DNA of 64,000 bases from Burkholderiaceae bacterium (GCA_021166835.1 JAJPEN010000076.1:1-64000); one strand, 5' to 3'. Shown: positions 27,101 through 36,836, counted from the first letter of the stretch. The notes: generated from the sequence alone by a model not told the origin. Program-made: numbers and translations.

Positions 27101-28417
27101 ATGCCCGAACGCCGATCGATGCCGGCTGAACGCGGCAACTCGACCCGCGCGGCCGGCGGCGCCGCCACGCAGCGCGGGCGCATCGGGCTCGCGCTGGCGG
27201 GCGGCGGTTTCCTCGCCGCGGCGTGGGAGCTGGGCGCGCTGTGCGCGCTGAGCGAGGCGATCGAGGGCTTCGAGCCGACGCGGCTCGACGCCTATGTCGG
27301 CGTGAGCGCGGGTTCGTTCGTTGCGGCCGGCCTGGCCAACGCGGTCACGCCGCACCGGATGGTGCAGCTGTTCGTCGAAGGCGACCGCGCCGGCGAGACG
27401 CTCGAGCCTGCGCGGCTGCTGCGCCCCGCCGTCGACGAATGGTGGAAGGCGCTGCGCGCGCTGCCGCGCGGCCTGCGCCGCGCGATGCACGGAGCATGGG
27501 AAGCCGGCGCGCGCCATCCGCAGACGGCGCTGTGGCAGGGTATGGACGAGCTGCTTCGCGTGCTGCCCGATGGTCTGGTCGACGGACAGCCCGGCGAGCA
27601 GGCGCTCGCGCGCCTGTTCCGCGAATCGGGGCGCACGAACGACTTTCGCCGCACGCGCGCGCCCTTGCGAATCGTGGCGACCGACATCGACTCCGGCATG
27701 CCGGTCGCATTCGGATCGAAGGGATACGAGCACGTGCCGATCTCGCGCGCGGCGATTGCCTCGAGCGCCGTGCCGGGACTCTTTCCGCCGGTGCGCATCG
27801 GCTCGCACCGCTACGTGGACGGCGCGCTGAACAAGACGCTGCACGCGTCGCTCGCGCTCGACGCGGGCGCCGGACTCGTCTTCTGCCTGAATCCGCTCGT
27901 TCCCTTCGACGGCTCGCGCGCGGGCGCCCGGCGCGTGTCGCGCTCCGGGCCGGCCGCGGTGCTCGCGCAGACGATGCGCGCGACGATCCGCTCGCGGATG
28001 ACGGTCGGGCTGGAGAAGTACCGCGTCACGCATCCCGACGCCGACATCGTGCTGTTCGAGCCGCGCCGCGACGACGCGGAGATCTTCTTCGCGAACATCT
28101 TCAGCGTGGCGAGCCGCCGGCACCTGTGCGAGCACGCGTACCGCACGACGCGCGCCGACCTGCTCGAGCGCCGCGAAGAACTGGCGCCGATGCTGCAGCG
28201 TCACGGACTGTCGCTCGACGAGGCCGTGCTGCGCGCAGAAACGCCCCGCCTGGTGCGCGAACCGTCGCCGGCGCATGTACGAGCGCTCGAGACGCGCGCG
28301 AGCCTCGCGCTGCGGCGGCTGTCGTGCACGCTGCACGAGCTGGAACGCTCGCTGGCGATCGCCCGGACGAGCGCCGGCTCGCCGCCCACGGCACCGGACG
28401 CCGTCGCCGCCGCATGA
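27101..28417 (+). CDS. Patatin-like phospholipase/esterase
   Basis: A 438-residue protein with a patatin domain: glycine-rich oxyanion loop GLALAGGGFLAAAWELG at about 29-45, nucleophile Ser69 in YVGVSAGSF, and the catalytic aspartate in YVDGALNKT at about residue 240. It has no signal peptide. Proteobacterial relatives occur next to phasin genes and may act on granule lipids or PHA; this is inferred from position only. It starts 9 bp after the phasin stop and overlaps the TetR gene by 4 bases, so phasin, patatin and regulator form one operon. Confidence 0.87.
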   Translation: MPERRSMPAERGNSTRAAGGAATQRGRIGLALAGGGFLAAAWELGALCALSEAIEGFEPTRLDAYVGVSAGSFVAAGLANAVTPHRMVQLFVEGDRAGETLEPARLLRPAVDEWWKALRALPRGLRRAMHGAWEAGARHPQTALWQGMDELLRVLPDGLVDGQPGEQALARLFRESGRTNDFRRTRAPLRIVATDIDSGMPVAFGSKGYEHVPISRAAIASSAVPGLFPPVRIGSHRYVDGALNKTLHASLALDAGAGLVFCLNPLVPFDGSRAGARRVSRSGPAAVLAQTMRATIRSRMTVGLEKYRVTHPDADIVLFEPRRDDAEIFFANIFSVASRRHLCEHAYRTTRADLLERREELAPMLQRHGLSLDEAVLRAETPRLVREPSPAHVRALETRASLALRRLSCTLHELERSLAIARTSAGSPPTAPDAVAAA

Positions 28418-29070
28418 CCCGCAAGCCGCCGCGACGCACGCGCGAGCGGATCCTCGCGACGTCGCTGCGGCTGTTCAACGAGCTGGGAGAGCCGAACGTC
28501 ACCACGACGGCGATCGCCGGCGAGCTGGAGATCAGCCCGGGCAACCTCTACTACCACTTCCACAACAAGGACGAGATCGTCGACGCGCTGTTCGACGAGT
28601 TCCAGCGCGAGATCGATCCGCTGCTCGACTCGCCGCTCGGCGGCGAGCCGCAGCTCGAAGATGCCTGGCTGTACCTGCATCTGCTGTTCGAGGCGATCTG
28701 GCGCTACCGCTTCGTCTATCGCGACCTGAACGACCTGCTCGCGCGCAATCGCCGCGTCGAGATGCGCTTTCGCCGGATCGTCGAACGCAAGACGCTCGCC
28801 GCGCTCGCGCTGTGCCGCTCGCTGGTCGGGCGCGGCGGCCCGGGCGCCACCGACGAGCAGATCGAGTCGCTCGCCACCAACATGGTCGTCGTCACGACCT
28901 ACTGGCTTTCCTTCGAGTTCGTGCGGCACCCGCGCGGCCTCGCTGCGGCCGACCGGCCGGCGGCGTCGATGGCGCGCGGTGCCTACCAGGTGCTGTCGCT
29001 GCTCGCTCCCTGGCTGGACGAAGACGGTCGTCGGCTTTTCGGAAAGCTCGCGCACGAGTACCTTCGCTGA
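28414..29070 (+). CDS. TetR-family transcriptional regulator
   Basis: A 218-residue regulator with an N-terminal helix-turn-helix (TRERILATSLRLFNELGE, then TTTAIAGELEISPGNLYYHFHNKDEIVDALF) and a helical ligand-binding domain. The ATG overlaps the patatin stop (ATGA). It is an operon-internal regulator and most likely controls the phasin-patatin lipid-storage genes, perhaps in response to an acyl-CoA; that is inferred. Confidence 0.9.
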   Translation: MTRKPPRRTRERILATSLRLFNELGEPNVTTTAIAGELEISPGNLYYHFHNKDEIVDALFDEFQREIDPLLDSPLGGEPQLEDAWLYLHLLFEAIWRYRFVYRDLNDLLARNRRVEMRFRRIVERKTLAALALCRSLVGRGGPGATDEQIESLATNMVVVTTYWLSFEFVRHPRGLAAADRPAASMARGAYQVLSLLAPWLDEDGRRLFGKLAHEYLR

Positions 29071-29088
29071 TTCGAACGGGGAACGACG

Positions 29089-29862
29089 ATGGCGAAATGG
29101 GTGGACTTTCCGTATGCGGATGAACGCTACGAATACACGCCGGCGACGCTGAAGAAGCGCTGGTCGAGACTGCATCGCGGCGACTGCGAGCCCTTCCCGA
29201 AGGACGACGCGGTGATCGCCGCCTGGATCGACTACCACGCGGGCCGCTTCGGCCGCGCGATCGAGGATGGGCTCGCCGCCGGGCCGGCTGGCGTCTGCGT
29301 GGCGAACAAGGCGGCCTGCGTCTACGCGGAATACCTGGAGACCTCGGATACGCGCAAGGCGAAGCTGCTGCAGGAAGCCGGCGCGCGCGCCGAGGCGCAG
29401 CAGAAGAGCGAGCCGGAGAACGCCAACGCGTTCTACCTGTACGCCTTCGCGATCGGACGCTATTCGCAGCAGATCTCGGTGGCCAAGGCGCTCGCGCAGG
29501 GCTTGGGCGGCAAGGTGCGCGACGCGCTCGTGCGCGCGATCGCGCTGCAGCCGAAGCACGCCGACGCGCACATCGCGCTCGGCGCCTTCCACGCCGAAGT
29601 GGTCGACAAGGTCGGCGCGATGATCGCCAACGTCACCTACGGCGCGAAGCGCGACGAGGCGTACCGGCTGTTCCGGCGCGCGCTCGAGCTGAACCCCGAA
29701 TCGGCGATCGCGCGCATCGAATATGCCAACGCGCTGGCGATGCTCGAAGGCAGGAAGGGACTGAAGGAAGCCGAAGCGCTGTACGCGCAGGCCGCCGAGT
29801 GCGAGCCGTTGGACGCGATGGAGCGGCTCGACGTCGAGGCCGCGCGCGAGGAACTCGCATGA
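29089..29862 (+). CDS. Tetratricopeptide-repeat protein, function unknown
   Basis: A 257-residue soluble helical protein. The C-terminal two thirds contain TPR-like units (ALVRAIALQPKHADAHIALGAFHAE, then AYRLFRRALELNPESAIARIEYANAL, then EAEALYAQAAECEPLDAMERLD). The N-terminal part (WVDFPYADERYEYTPATLKKRW) is not recognised. No signal peptide is visible. It overlaps the next oxidoreductase by 4 bases, so the two are made together; it may be a scaffold for that enzyme, but nothing in the sequence proves it. Confidence 0.75.
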   Translation: MAKWVDFPYADERYEYTPATLKKRWSRLHRGDCEPFPKDDAVIAAWIDYHAGRFGRAIEDGLAAGPAGVCVANKAACVYAEYLETSDTRKAKLLQEAGARAEAQQKSEPENANAFYLYAFAIGRYSQQISVAKALAQGLGGKVRDALVRAIALQPKHADAHIALGAFHAEVVDKVGAMIANVTYGAKRDEAYRLFRRALELNPESAIARIEYANALAMLEGRKGLKEAEALYAQAAECEPLDAMERLDVEAAREELA

Positions 29863-31238
29863 ACCTGCACGCGATGCTCGCGCGGCGCGCGGACGAGGGC
29901 CGGCCGCTGCGCATCGGCCTGATCGGCGCCGGCAAGTTCGGCTCGATGTACCTGTCGCAGGTGCGGCGCACGCCGGGCATGCACCTGGTCGCTGTGGCCG
30001 ACCTTTCGCCGCAACGCGCGCGCGAGGCGATGATGCGCGTGGGCTGGGAGGCGGCGCGCCTGTCCGCCGACGGCTTCGGGCGGGCGCTTCGCGACGGATC
30101 GACTTTCGTGCTCGACGACCCGATGGCGCTGGTCGCCGCGGACGAGGTCGAGATCGTCATCGACGCCACGGGCGACCCGGCCGCGGGTATCGCGCACGCG
30201 CTCGCCTGCTGCCGGCAGGGCAAGCACATCGTGATGGTCAACGTCGAAGCCGATGCGCTCGCCGGACCGCTGCTCGCGCAGCGCGCGCGCGAAGCGGGAG
30301 TCGTCTACTCGCTCGCCTACGGCGACCAGCCGGCGCTGATCTGCGAGATGGTCGACTGGGCGCGCGCCGCGGGCTTCGAGGTGGTAGGCGCCGGCAAGGG
30401 AACGAAGTACCTGCCCGAATACCACGCGTCCACGCCCGACACGGTGTGGGCGCATTACGGCATCGACCAAGCCGATGCGCGCGCCGGCGGAATGAACGCG
30501 CAGATGTTCAACTCGTTCCTCGACGGGACGAAGTCGGCGATCGAGATGGCGGCGGTGGCGAATGCCACGGGGCTTGCGGCGCCGGCCGCGGGACTGTCGT
30601 TCCCGCCCTGCGGCGTCGACGATCTCGCGCAGCGCATGTGCCCGCGCGCCGACGGCGGCGCGCTCGAGCGTCGCGGCCAGGTCGAGGTCGTCTCGAGCCT
30701 CGAGCGCGACGGCCGGCCCGTGTTCCGCGACCTGCGCTGGGGCGTCTGGGCGAGCTTCGCCGCCGACTCCGACTACGTGCGACGCTGCTTCCGCGAGTAC
30801 GGGCTCGTCACCGACCGCAGCGGCAACTACAGCGCGATGTACAAGCCCTATCACCTGATCGGGCTCGAACTCGGCATCAGCGTCGCGTCGATCGGGCTGC
30901 GCGGCGAAGCCACCGGCGCGCCGCGCGGCTGGCACGCCGACGTCGTCGCCACGGCCAAGCGCGCATTGAAGGCGGGCGAGCGCCTCGATGGCGAAGGCGG
31001 CTACACGGTGTACGGACGGCTGATGCCGGCGGCCGACTCGCGGGCGATCGGCGCGCTGCCGCTGGGGCTCGCGCGCGGCGTGGCGCTGGTGCGCGACGTG
31101 GCCGCGGGCGAGGCGCTGCGCTGGAACGACGTGCGCTTCGATGCAGGGGAGGAGGCAGTGCGGGTGCGGCGGGAGATGGAGGCTGCGCTTGGGGCTGGCA
31201 CGGGGGTGCCTGAGCACCCGGCGCACCGGGGCACTTAA
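29859..31238 (+). CDS. NAD(P)-dependent oxidoreductase with C-terminal SAF-type domain
   Basis: A 459-residue protein. The N-terminal Rossmann fold (RIGLIGAGKFGSMYLSQV, about residues 14-31) resembles homoserine-dehydrogenase-like oxidoreductases. A middle domain contains KGTKYLPEYHASTPDTVW. The C-terminal ALPLGLARGVALVRDVAAGEALRWNDVRFD resembles an SAF/antifreeze-like module, as in UxaA/FlgA-type proteins. Relatives are found in sugar-acid catabolism; the substrate here is unknown. Start and spacing (ATGA overlap with the TPR gene) support the call at 29859. Confidence 0.75.
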   Translation: MNLHAMLARRADEGRPLRIGLIGAGKFGSMYLSQVRRTPGMHLVAVADLSPQRAREAMMRVGWEAARLSADGFGRALRDGSTFVLDDPMALVAADEVEIVIDATGDPAAGIAHALACCRQGKHIVMVNVEADALAGPLLAQRAREAGVVYSLAYGDQPALICEMVDWARAAGFEVVGAGKGTKYLPEYHASTPDTVWAHYGIDQADARAGGMNAQMFNSFLDGTKSAIEMAAVANATGLAAPAAGLSFPPCGVDDLAQRMCPRADGGALERRGQVEVVSSLERDGRPVFRDLRWGVWASFAADSDYVRRCFREYGLVTDRSGNYSAMYKPYHLIGLELGISVASIGLRGEATGAPRGWHADVVATAKRALKAGERLDGEGGYTVYGRLMPAADSRAIGALPLGLARGVALVRDVAAGEALRWNDVRFDAGEEAVRVRREMEAALGAGTGVPEHPAHRGT

Positions 31239-31280
31239 GCGCAGGCGGGTGCACCCAAGCCAGTCGAGCATCAAGTCCGA

Positions 31281-31324
31281 GCATCAAATTGATGCGTTCT
31301 CGCTCGTGGAATGAATTCCACGAG
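31281..31324. terminator. Two strong hairpins between convergent genes
   Basis: GCATCAA-A-TTGATGC (31281-31295) is followed by CTCGTGGAAT-GA-ATTCCACGAG (31303-31324, 10-bp perfect stem). They sit between the oxidoreductase stop (31238) and the recD stop (31333) and probably end transcription from both sides. The core GTGGAA-NNNN-TTCCAC also occurs at 3831-3846. Confidence 0.6.
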
Positions 31325-31332
31325 CCGAGCGG

Positions 31333-33117
31333 CTACGTCTTGTAGCTCGAACTTCGTCGATTTTGCTCGAGGAGCCGCTGCGCGAGGCGTCCGCGCCGTA
31401 GCGTTCGGCTGAGCGCCGCCTGCCCGACCACCTCGGGCTCGGCCCAGATCGTCAGCCGGCTGCGTGCGCGCGTGATGCCGGTGTAGACGAGTTCGCGCGT
31501 ATTCAGCGGATGCCCCGGCGGCGCCAGCACGAGCGCCACCGACTCGAACTCCGAGCCCTGCGCCTTGTGGACAGTCATCGCCCACGCGTCTTCGCAGGCC
31601 GGCATTTGTGCGACCGGAAAGAGCCGCGCCTCGCTCTCCCCGGCGAAGGCGACGACGAGGTCGTCGCTCGCCTTCGTGCCGACGTCCGGGCGCGGCAGGC
31701 AGAGGCCGACGTCGCCGTTGAACAGGCCCAGAGCCGGCCGGTTGACGGTGACCAGCACGAGGCGTCCCGGGTACCACTGGGCGAACGGGGACCCGACCGT
31801 GCTCGTGCTCGTGCTCGTGCCTGTCCTTGCACCTGTCCCTGTACCTGTGCCGCCCGCGCCCGAAGCCGTACTCGTGCGAGGGCTCGCACCCGCTCCACGT
31901 CGAACCGCGGAGGCGATGCGCCGATTGAGCGCGACGCTGCCCAACGGGCCTTCGCGCATCGCGGTCAGCACCCGATGCCGTTCGCAGGCACCCAGCACTT
32001 TCGCGGGAGCCGCACGCGCTTCGATCGCCTCTCGCACCTCCGCCCATTCGGCGAGCGCATCGTCGACGATCGCCGCGGGGTCGGCGCGGAAATGGCCGAT
32101 CGGCCTGGGCCAGCGCAGCGTAACCGTCCCGCTCCCGCCATCGCGCACCTGCGCCGCAAGCTCGACGATGTGCGCCGCGTCCTTCTGGCGATGGTTGCGC
32201 AACAGTTGCACGGTCGCGTCGCTCACGCTCGCGCATAGATCGGCGAATACCGCGCCGGCTTCGACCGAGGCGAGCTGGTCGCGGTCGCCGGCGAGAACGA
32301 GCCGCCCGTTCGAGCCGATCGCCGCGACCAGCGCGGCGGCGATCTCGACGTCGAGCATCGACGCCTCGTCGACGATCACCAGGTCGTAGTCGAGCGGCAT
32401 CGCGGCGCTGGCCGCAGCCACGGCGTTCACACGAAGGCCGAGCAGTCGATGCAGCGTAGTGCCTGCACGGGGAAGGCGCGCACGCAGCTCGCCGGCCGGA
32501 TCGAAGCGGGCGAGTTGATCCGACAGCGACTGCCCGAGGCGCGCCGCAGCCTTGCCGGTGGGCGCGGCGAAGGCGACGCGCGCATCGGGCGCGAGCCGCG
32601 CGAAAGCCACCAGCAGTCGCGCGAGCGTGGTCGTCTTGCCGGTGCCAGGCCCTCCCGACAGCAGTGTGAGACGATGGCCCAGCGCACGCAGCAGCGCCCG
32701 ATGTTGCGCGTCGTCGGCTTCGGCCGGCTCGAACAGCGAATCGACGGCATCGGCAACGACGCCCGCCTCGGCGAGCGGGGCCGGCGCGTCGAGCGCGACC
32801 ACCCGCTCAGCGAGGAGCGCCTCCGCGCGCCACAGGCGCTGCAGGTAGAGCGCATCGCCGTCGAGTACGAGCGGCGCTTCGTGCACTCCGGGCGCGACGT
32901 CGACGACCGGGCTGGCGCCAAGCTGGCGTCGCTCGTCGTCGTCCGCCACTTCGACGCAGACGTGACCGGCATCGGCATCGCTCCACAGCTGCTGCGCCCA
33001 CCGCTCGACGATGCGGCTCGCCGATGGATCTCCGCCGATGCGCGCGTGCAGTCGCGCGATCGTGTCGCCGAAAGCGCGCGCGACACGGCCCGCGAATGGC
33101 GCTTCGGCAGGCTTCAT
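31333..33117 (-). CDS. recD: Exodeoxyribonuclease V alpha subunit RecD
   Basis: A 594-residue 5'-3' helicase subunit of RecBCD. Walker A GGPGTGKTT lies at about 155-163, Walker B DLVIVDEASMLD and GDRDQLASVEAGAVF follow, and the C-terminal UvrD-like part has TVHKAQGSEFESV and VYTGITRARSRL. At about residues 410-445, between the two motor parts, there is an unusual Gly/Thr/Ser-rich insert (GTGTGTG, then TGTSTSTST) encoded by a hexamer repeat. The ATG overlaps the recB stop by 4 bases. Confidence 0.93.
   Translation of the reverse strand: MKPAEAPFAGRVARAFGDTIARLHARIGGDPSASRIVERWAQQLWSDADAGHVCVEVADDDERRQLGASPVVDVAPGVHEAPLVLDGDALYLQRLWRAEALLAERVVALDAPAPLAEAGVVADAVDSLFEPAEADDAQHRALLRALGHRLTLLSGGPGTGKTTTLARLLVAFARLAPDARVAFAAPTGKAAARLGQSLSDQLARFDPAGELRARLPRAGTTLHRLLGLRVNAVAAASAAMPLDYDLVIVDEASMLDVEIAAALVAAIGSNGRLVLAGDRDQLASVEAGAVFADLCASVSDATVQLLRNHRQKDAAHIVELAAQVRDGGSGTVTLRWPRPIGHFRADPAAIVDDALAEWAEVREAIEARAAPAKVLGACERHRVLTAMREGPLGSVALNRRIASAVRRGAGASPRTSTASGAGGTGTGTGARTGTSTSTSTVGSPFAQWYPGRLVLVTVNRPALGLFNGDVGLCLPRPDVGTKASDDLVVAFAGESEARLFPVAQMPACEDAWAMTVHKAQGSEFESVALVLAPPGHPLNTRELVYTGITRARSRLTIWAEPEVVGQAALSRTLRRGRLAQRLLEQNRRSSSYKT
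31799..31852. repeat. Hexanucleotide repeat inside recD
   Basis: Nine consecutive 6-bp units starting GTGCTC GTGCTC GTGCTC and then degenerating (GTGCCT, GTCCTT, GCACCT, GTCCCT, GTACCT, GTGCCG). On the coding strand this makes alternating Gly/Ser-Thr dipeptides. The period is a multiple of three, so slippage would change the linker length in RecD without a frameshift. Confidence 0.85.
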
Positions 33118-36100
33118 CGCATCCGCTCGCCCGATTCGCCGTCGAACAGGCGATCGAGGCGCTCGATCGCGCGCGCGCTCGGACGGCTGGCGTGCACGCC
33201 GCATGTCTGCGCGGCACCGTCCTTCGGCAACGCGAGGCCGGCGCCGCGCAGGAACACGTAGAAGACGCCGCCGAACGATCGCTCGTAGTCGTATCCGCGC
33301 AGCGTGCGGCGCAACCAGCGATGCACCGCCAGCGTGTACAGGCTCGCCTGCAGCGGATAGGCGTGCGCGCGCATCGCTTCGGCGAGCGCGGCATGGCCGT
33401 AGCATTGCGCGTCGTCGCCGAGGTGATTGCTCTTCCAGTCGACGATGTACCAGCGGTCACCGTGCTCGAAGACGAGGTCGATGAAACCGCGCAGGAAGCC
33501 GCTCCATCGCGACAGCGTCGCCTGCGCGTCGAGCGCGAGCGCATCGTCCAGCACGTCGACGAGCGCGTGCTCGGAGACGTTGTGTCCGGAAAGCTGGAAT
33601 TCCAGTTCACGCAGCTGCCGAGCGCGCGGCACGGCGGGCAGCGCGAGCCGCGCGCCGTCGGGCGCGCACAGCGCAACGCCGAGCGCCTCGTCGAGCCACG
33701 CAGCGACCTGTGCCGCGTCGGCGCGCCGATATCCGCAGCGCGCCAGCCAGTGAGCGACCAGCGGCGCTTCGACCGGCGCGTCGAACGACGCCTGCTCGAG
33801 GATTCCGTGCAGGCACACGCCCGCCTGCGCGCCCGCCGGGAAGCGAAAGCGGATCGAATCGCGCTCGACGGGCTGCGCATCGGGCCCCGGTGCCTGCGTC
33901 GCCTCCGCTGCCGACTCGTCGCGTCCGGGGTCGACGACGTCGACGTTGTGCCACGACGGCGACGGCATTTCGTGGCCGCCGCTCAGTGCGGCCGCGATCG
34001 CAGTGAAGCTGGTGGTGATCGTGGCCGGCGGAATCGCGTGATTCCAGGCGCGCGCGCGCAGCGCGGGCGCGTCGCTGCTCGCAGCCGCGGCGGCTGGCGC
34101 CGACGCGTCCTCGCGCGGTCGCGGCTGCATCTTCGAATCCGCCGCCAAGTCGATCGACCGCGCCTCGATCGGGGGCAGCCCGCACGCTCCGGCGAGCACC
34201 GTGGGCGTGTCGACGATCGCCAGCGATCCCGGATGGCGCAGCCCCGCCCGCATCTGCCAGTGCGTGAGCGCGGCACGCACGCCGTCGGCGTCGAGCGCGA
34301 ACGAAGCGCTGTCGCCCGCGGCGCCCGCCTCGTGCAGCAGCCACGCGAGCGGCGCGTGCGCGCCGTTGTTCGCCGCCCCCCAGAAGACGTAGCAGCGCTG
34401 CTCGGCGCGCGTGAGCGCCACGTACAGCGTCCGTAGCCTCTCGGCCTGCTGCTCGGCTGCCGCCGCATCGCGGGCCGCTTTGTCGGGCGCCAGATCGAGC
34501 ACCGTGCGCCACCTGCCGTCGGCATCGCGCTCGTGGCGCACGCAGGGATCGGGCGCCTGCGCGTTGGACGCCGACCACGCGAACGGAACGAAGACGACCG
34601 GAAACTCGAGCCCCTTGCTCTTGTGCACGGTGAGGATGCGCACCAGGTTCTCGTCGCTCTCCAGGCGCAATTCGCGGACGTCGTCGTCGCCGGCCTCGCG
34701 TGCGCGCAGCCGGGCCCAGGCGCGCGACGCTTCGCGCGGGCTGTCGCGCACCGCGTCGTCCTCGGCGAGCAGCGCCACCAGATGGCCGAGGTTGGTGAGA
34801 CGGCGTTCGCCGTCGGCGAGGCCGGCGAGTCGTGCGCCGGCACCGAAGGCGTGCAGCAGCGGACGCAGCGAGGCGATCGGGCCGTGCCGCTGCCAGCGCA
34901 GGCGGGCCTGCGCGAAGCGGGCGACGACGGCGAGCAACTGCGCGGAATCGGCCTCGAGCGCGGCGATGGCCGCCGCATCGAGACCGAGCAGCGTGGTCGC
35001 GAGCGCCGAGCGCAGGCGCGCGGGATCGGCGCAATCGTCGACCGCAGCGACGACGCGCATCAGCTCGGCGGCTTCGAGCGTATCGAGCACGCTGTCGCGC
35101 GAGATCTCGGCAGCGCCGATGCCCGCGCGCGCCAGCGCGCGCTTGACGAGCGCACCCTGCGCGCGCGCCTGCACCAGAACGGCGATGTCCCTCGGCTGCA
35201 ACGTACGATCGTCGTAGCGCACGTCGGAGGCGAGCAGGCGCGCGATCTCGGCGACCGTCGCGTCGATCGCCTGCCGGCGCGCGTGCGACGCGGACAGCGG
35301 CTTGCCGCTGGCGCCGGGCTCGAGCATCACGACCGTCATCGGCGCGCGCGCGCCGACGCCGGGCGGGTCGGCGGCGTCGAAGGCGCGGCGCGTCCGCGCG
35401 CCGACCGCGGCCGGCTCGAAGGCGATGTCTGCGACGCGAAAGGGATCGCTGACGTGGAACAGCGCATTGACCGCCTCGATCAGCGCGGGATGCGAGCGCT
35501 GGTTCTCGCCCAGCCGGTGCGTGCGCGCCGCGCCGGTGCGCGCCGAAAGATACGAATGCACGTCGGCGCCGCGGAAGGAGTAGATCGCCTGCTTCGGATC
35601 GCCGACCAGCACCAGCGCGAAGCGGCCCGCGCCGTCGCCATCGTCATCGTCGCGCGCATAGATGCGACGCACGATGTCCCACTGCAGCGGATCGGTGTCC
35701 TGGCATTCGTCGACGAGCGCGATCGGGTGCCTTTCGCGCAGCGCGCGCGCGAGCGGCGGACCGCTCGCCGGATCGGCAAGTGCCTCGTGCACCAGCCGCA
35801 GCAGGTCGTCGAAGGCGAGCGAGCTGGCCTGGCACAGATCGGCCTCGCGCGTAGCGCGCAGCGACGCGACGATTTCGCGCGCGACCGATGCGCGCAGCCC
35901 CGGGATTTCCGCATCGATCGCGAGCAGCGCATCGCAGCAGCCGGGAACGGCCGAATCGGGCATCGCCTTCCTGAAGCGGTGCGAGCCGAAACGCTCGATC
36001 GTCTCGCTCGACATCGGCGCCAGCGGCGCGTCGCAGAACGCCTGCAGCCTGGCGAGCCAATTCGCGCCGTGCTGCTTCATCGTTCCGAAGGCCTGGCCGG

Positions 36101-36836
36101 ACGTACCGATCCACGCGAGCAGGTCGGCGGCATCGGTTCGCATCGCATCGACCAGCGCCGCGCGCGCAGCGAAGGCGCGCGGCGCGAGCGCGCGCCAGTC
36201 GCAGTCCGGCGAGGCGATCCGCGCCAGCGGCAGCGCGACCATCGCCTTCACGCTCTTCTCGATCGCCTCCGGGTCGATGCCGGCGAGCGCGAAGAGCGCA
36301 AGCCTCTCCGGCGGCCCCTCGAGCACCTCGCTGCGCCACCAGTCGTGCACCCGACGAAGAATCCGCTCGCCGTCGCCGGCGCCGATCGGCAGTCCGCGAG
36401 CGACGCCGATCGACAATGCGTGCTCGTCGATGACGCGCTGGCACCAGGCATGAATGGTGTGCACCGACATCTCGTCGATACGGGCAAGCGCCACGCGCAG
36501 CAGGTCGCGTGTGCGTCGCGCAGCCCGCTCGTCGAGCGTGGCCGCGTAGGCGTTGCAGAACGGCTCGTCCACGCCGCCGCCCGATCGTCCTTCGAGCCGG
36601 TCGTCGAGCAGGCGTTCGAGCTGCGCGACGCGAAGCCGGATTCGATCAGCCAGCTCGGCGGCGGCGGCGTTGGTGAAGGTGACGACGAGCACGCGATCGA
36701 GATCCAGTCCGCGCTCGATGATCGCGCGCACGACCAGCCCGGCGATCGTCCAGGTCTTTCCGGTGCCGGCGTCGGCCTCGAGCAGCTGCACGCCGTCGAG
36801 GATGTCGGCGTCGAAAACGGGATGGCTGCCGATCAC
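33114..36836 (-). CDS. recB: Exodeoxyribonuclease V beta subunit RecB
   Basis: A 1240-residue helicase-nuclease, the 3'-5' motor and nuclease of RecBCD. Motifs in order: Walker A EADAGTGKTWTIAG (20-33), VHTIHAWCQ, Walker B ALVDECQDTDPLQW, GDPKQAIYSFRGAD, ILTVHKSKGLEFPVVFVP, LYVALTRAEQRCYVFWG, and the C-terminal nuclease motif RGFIDLVFEHGDRWYIVDWKSN with the catalytic Asp and Lys. The best start is GTG at 36836, which overlaps the recC stop (GTGA); a longer frame upstream lies inside recC. Confidence 0.95.
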   Translation of the reverse strand: MIGSHPVFDADILDGVQLLEADAGTGKTWTIAGLVVRAIIERGLDLDRVLVVTFTNAAAAELADRIRLRVAQLERLLDDRLEGRSGGGVDEPFCNAYAATLDERAARRTRDLLRVALARIDEMSVHTIHAWCQRVIDEHALSIGVARGLPIGAGDGERILRRVHDWWRSEVLEGPPERLALFALAGIDPEAIEKSVKAMVALPLARIASPDCDWRALAPRAFAARAALVDAMRTDAADLLAWIGTSGQAFGTMKQHGANWLARLQAFCDAPLAPMSSETIERFGSHRFRKAMPDSAVPGCCDALLAIDAEIPGLRASVAREIVASLRATREADLCQASSLAFDDLLRLVHEALADPASGPPLARALRERHPIALVDECQDTDPLQWDIVRRIYARDDDDGDGAGRFALVLVGDPKQAIYSFRGADVHSYLSARTGAARTHRLGENQRSHPALIEAVNALFHVSDPFRVADIAFEPAAVGARTRRAFDAADPPGVGARAPMTVVMLEPGASGKPLSASHARRQAIDATVAEIARLLASDVRYDDRTLQPRDIAVLVQARAQGALVKRALARAGIGAAEISRDSVLDTLEAAELMRVVAAVDDCADPARLRSALATTLLGLDAAAIAALEADSAQLLAVVARFAQARLRWQRHGPIASLRPLLHAFGAGARLAGLADGERRLTNLGHLVALLAEDDAVRDSPREASRAWARLRAREAGDDDVRELRLESDENLVRILTVHKSKGLEFPVVFVPFAWSASNAQAPDPCVRHERDADGRWRTVLDLAPDKAARDAAAAEQQAERLRTLYVALTRAEQRCYVFWGAANNGAHAPLAWLLHEAGAAGDSASFALDADGVRAALTHWQMRAGLRHPGSLAIVDTPTVLAGACGLPPIEARSIDLAADSKMQPRPREDASAPAAAAASSDAPALRARAWNHAIPPATITTSFTAIAAALSGGHEMPSPSWHNVDVVDPGRDESAAEATQAPGPDAQPVERDSIRFRFPAGAQAGVCLHGILEQASFDAPVEAPLVAHWLARCGYRRADAAQVAAWLDEALGVALCAPDGARLALPAVPRARQLRELEFQLSGHNVSEHALVDVLDDALALDAQATLSRWSGFLRGFIDLVFEHGDRWYIVDWKSNHLGDDAQCYGHAALAEAMRAHAYPLQASLYTLAVHRWLRRTLRGYDYERSFGGVFYVFLRGAGLALPKDGAAQTCGVHASRPSARAIERLDRLFDGESGERMR

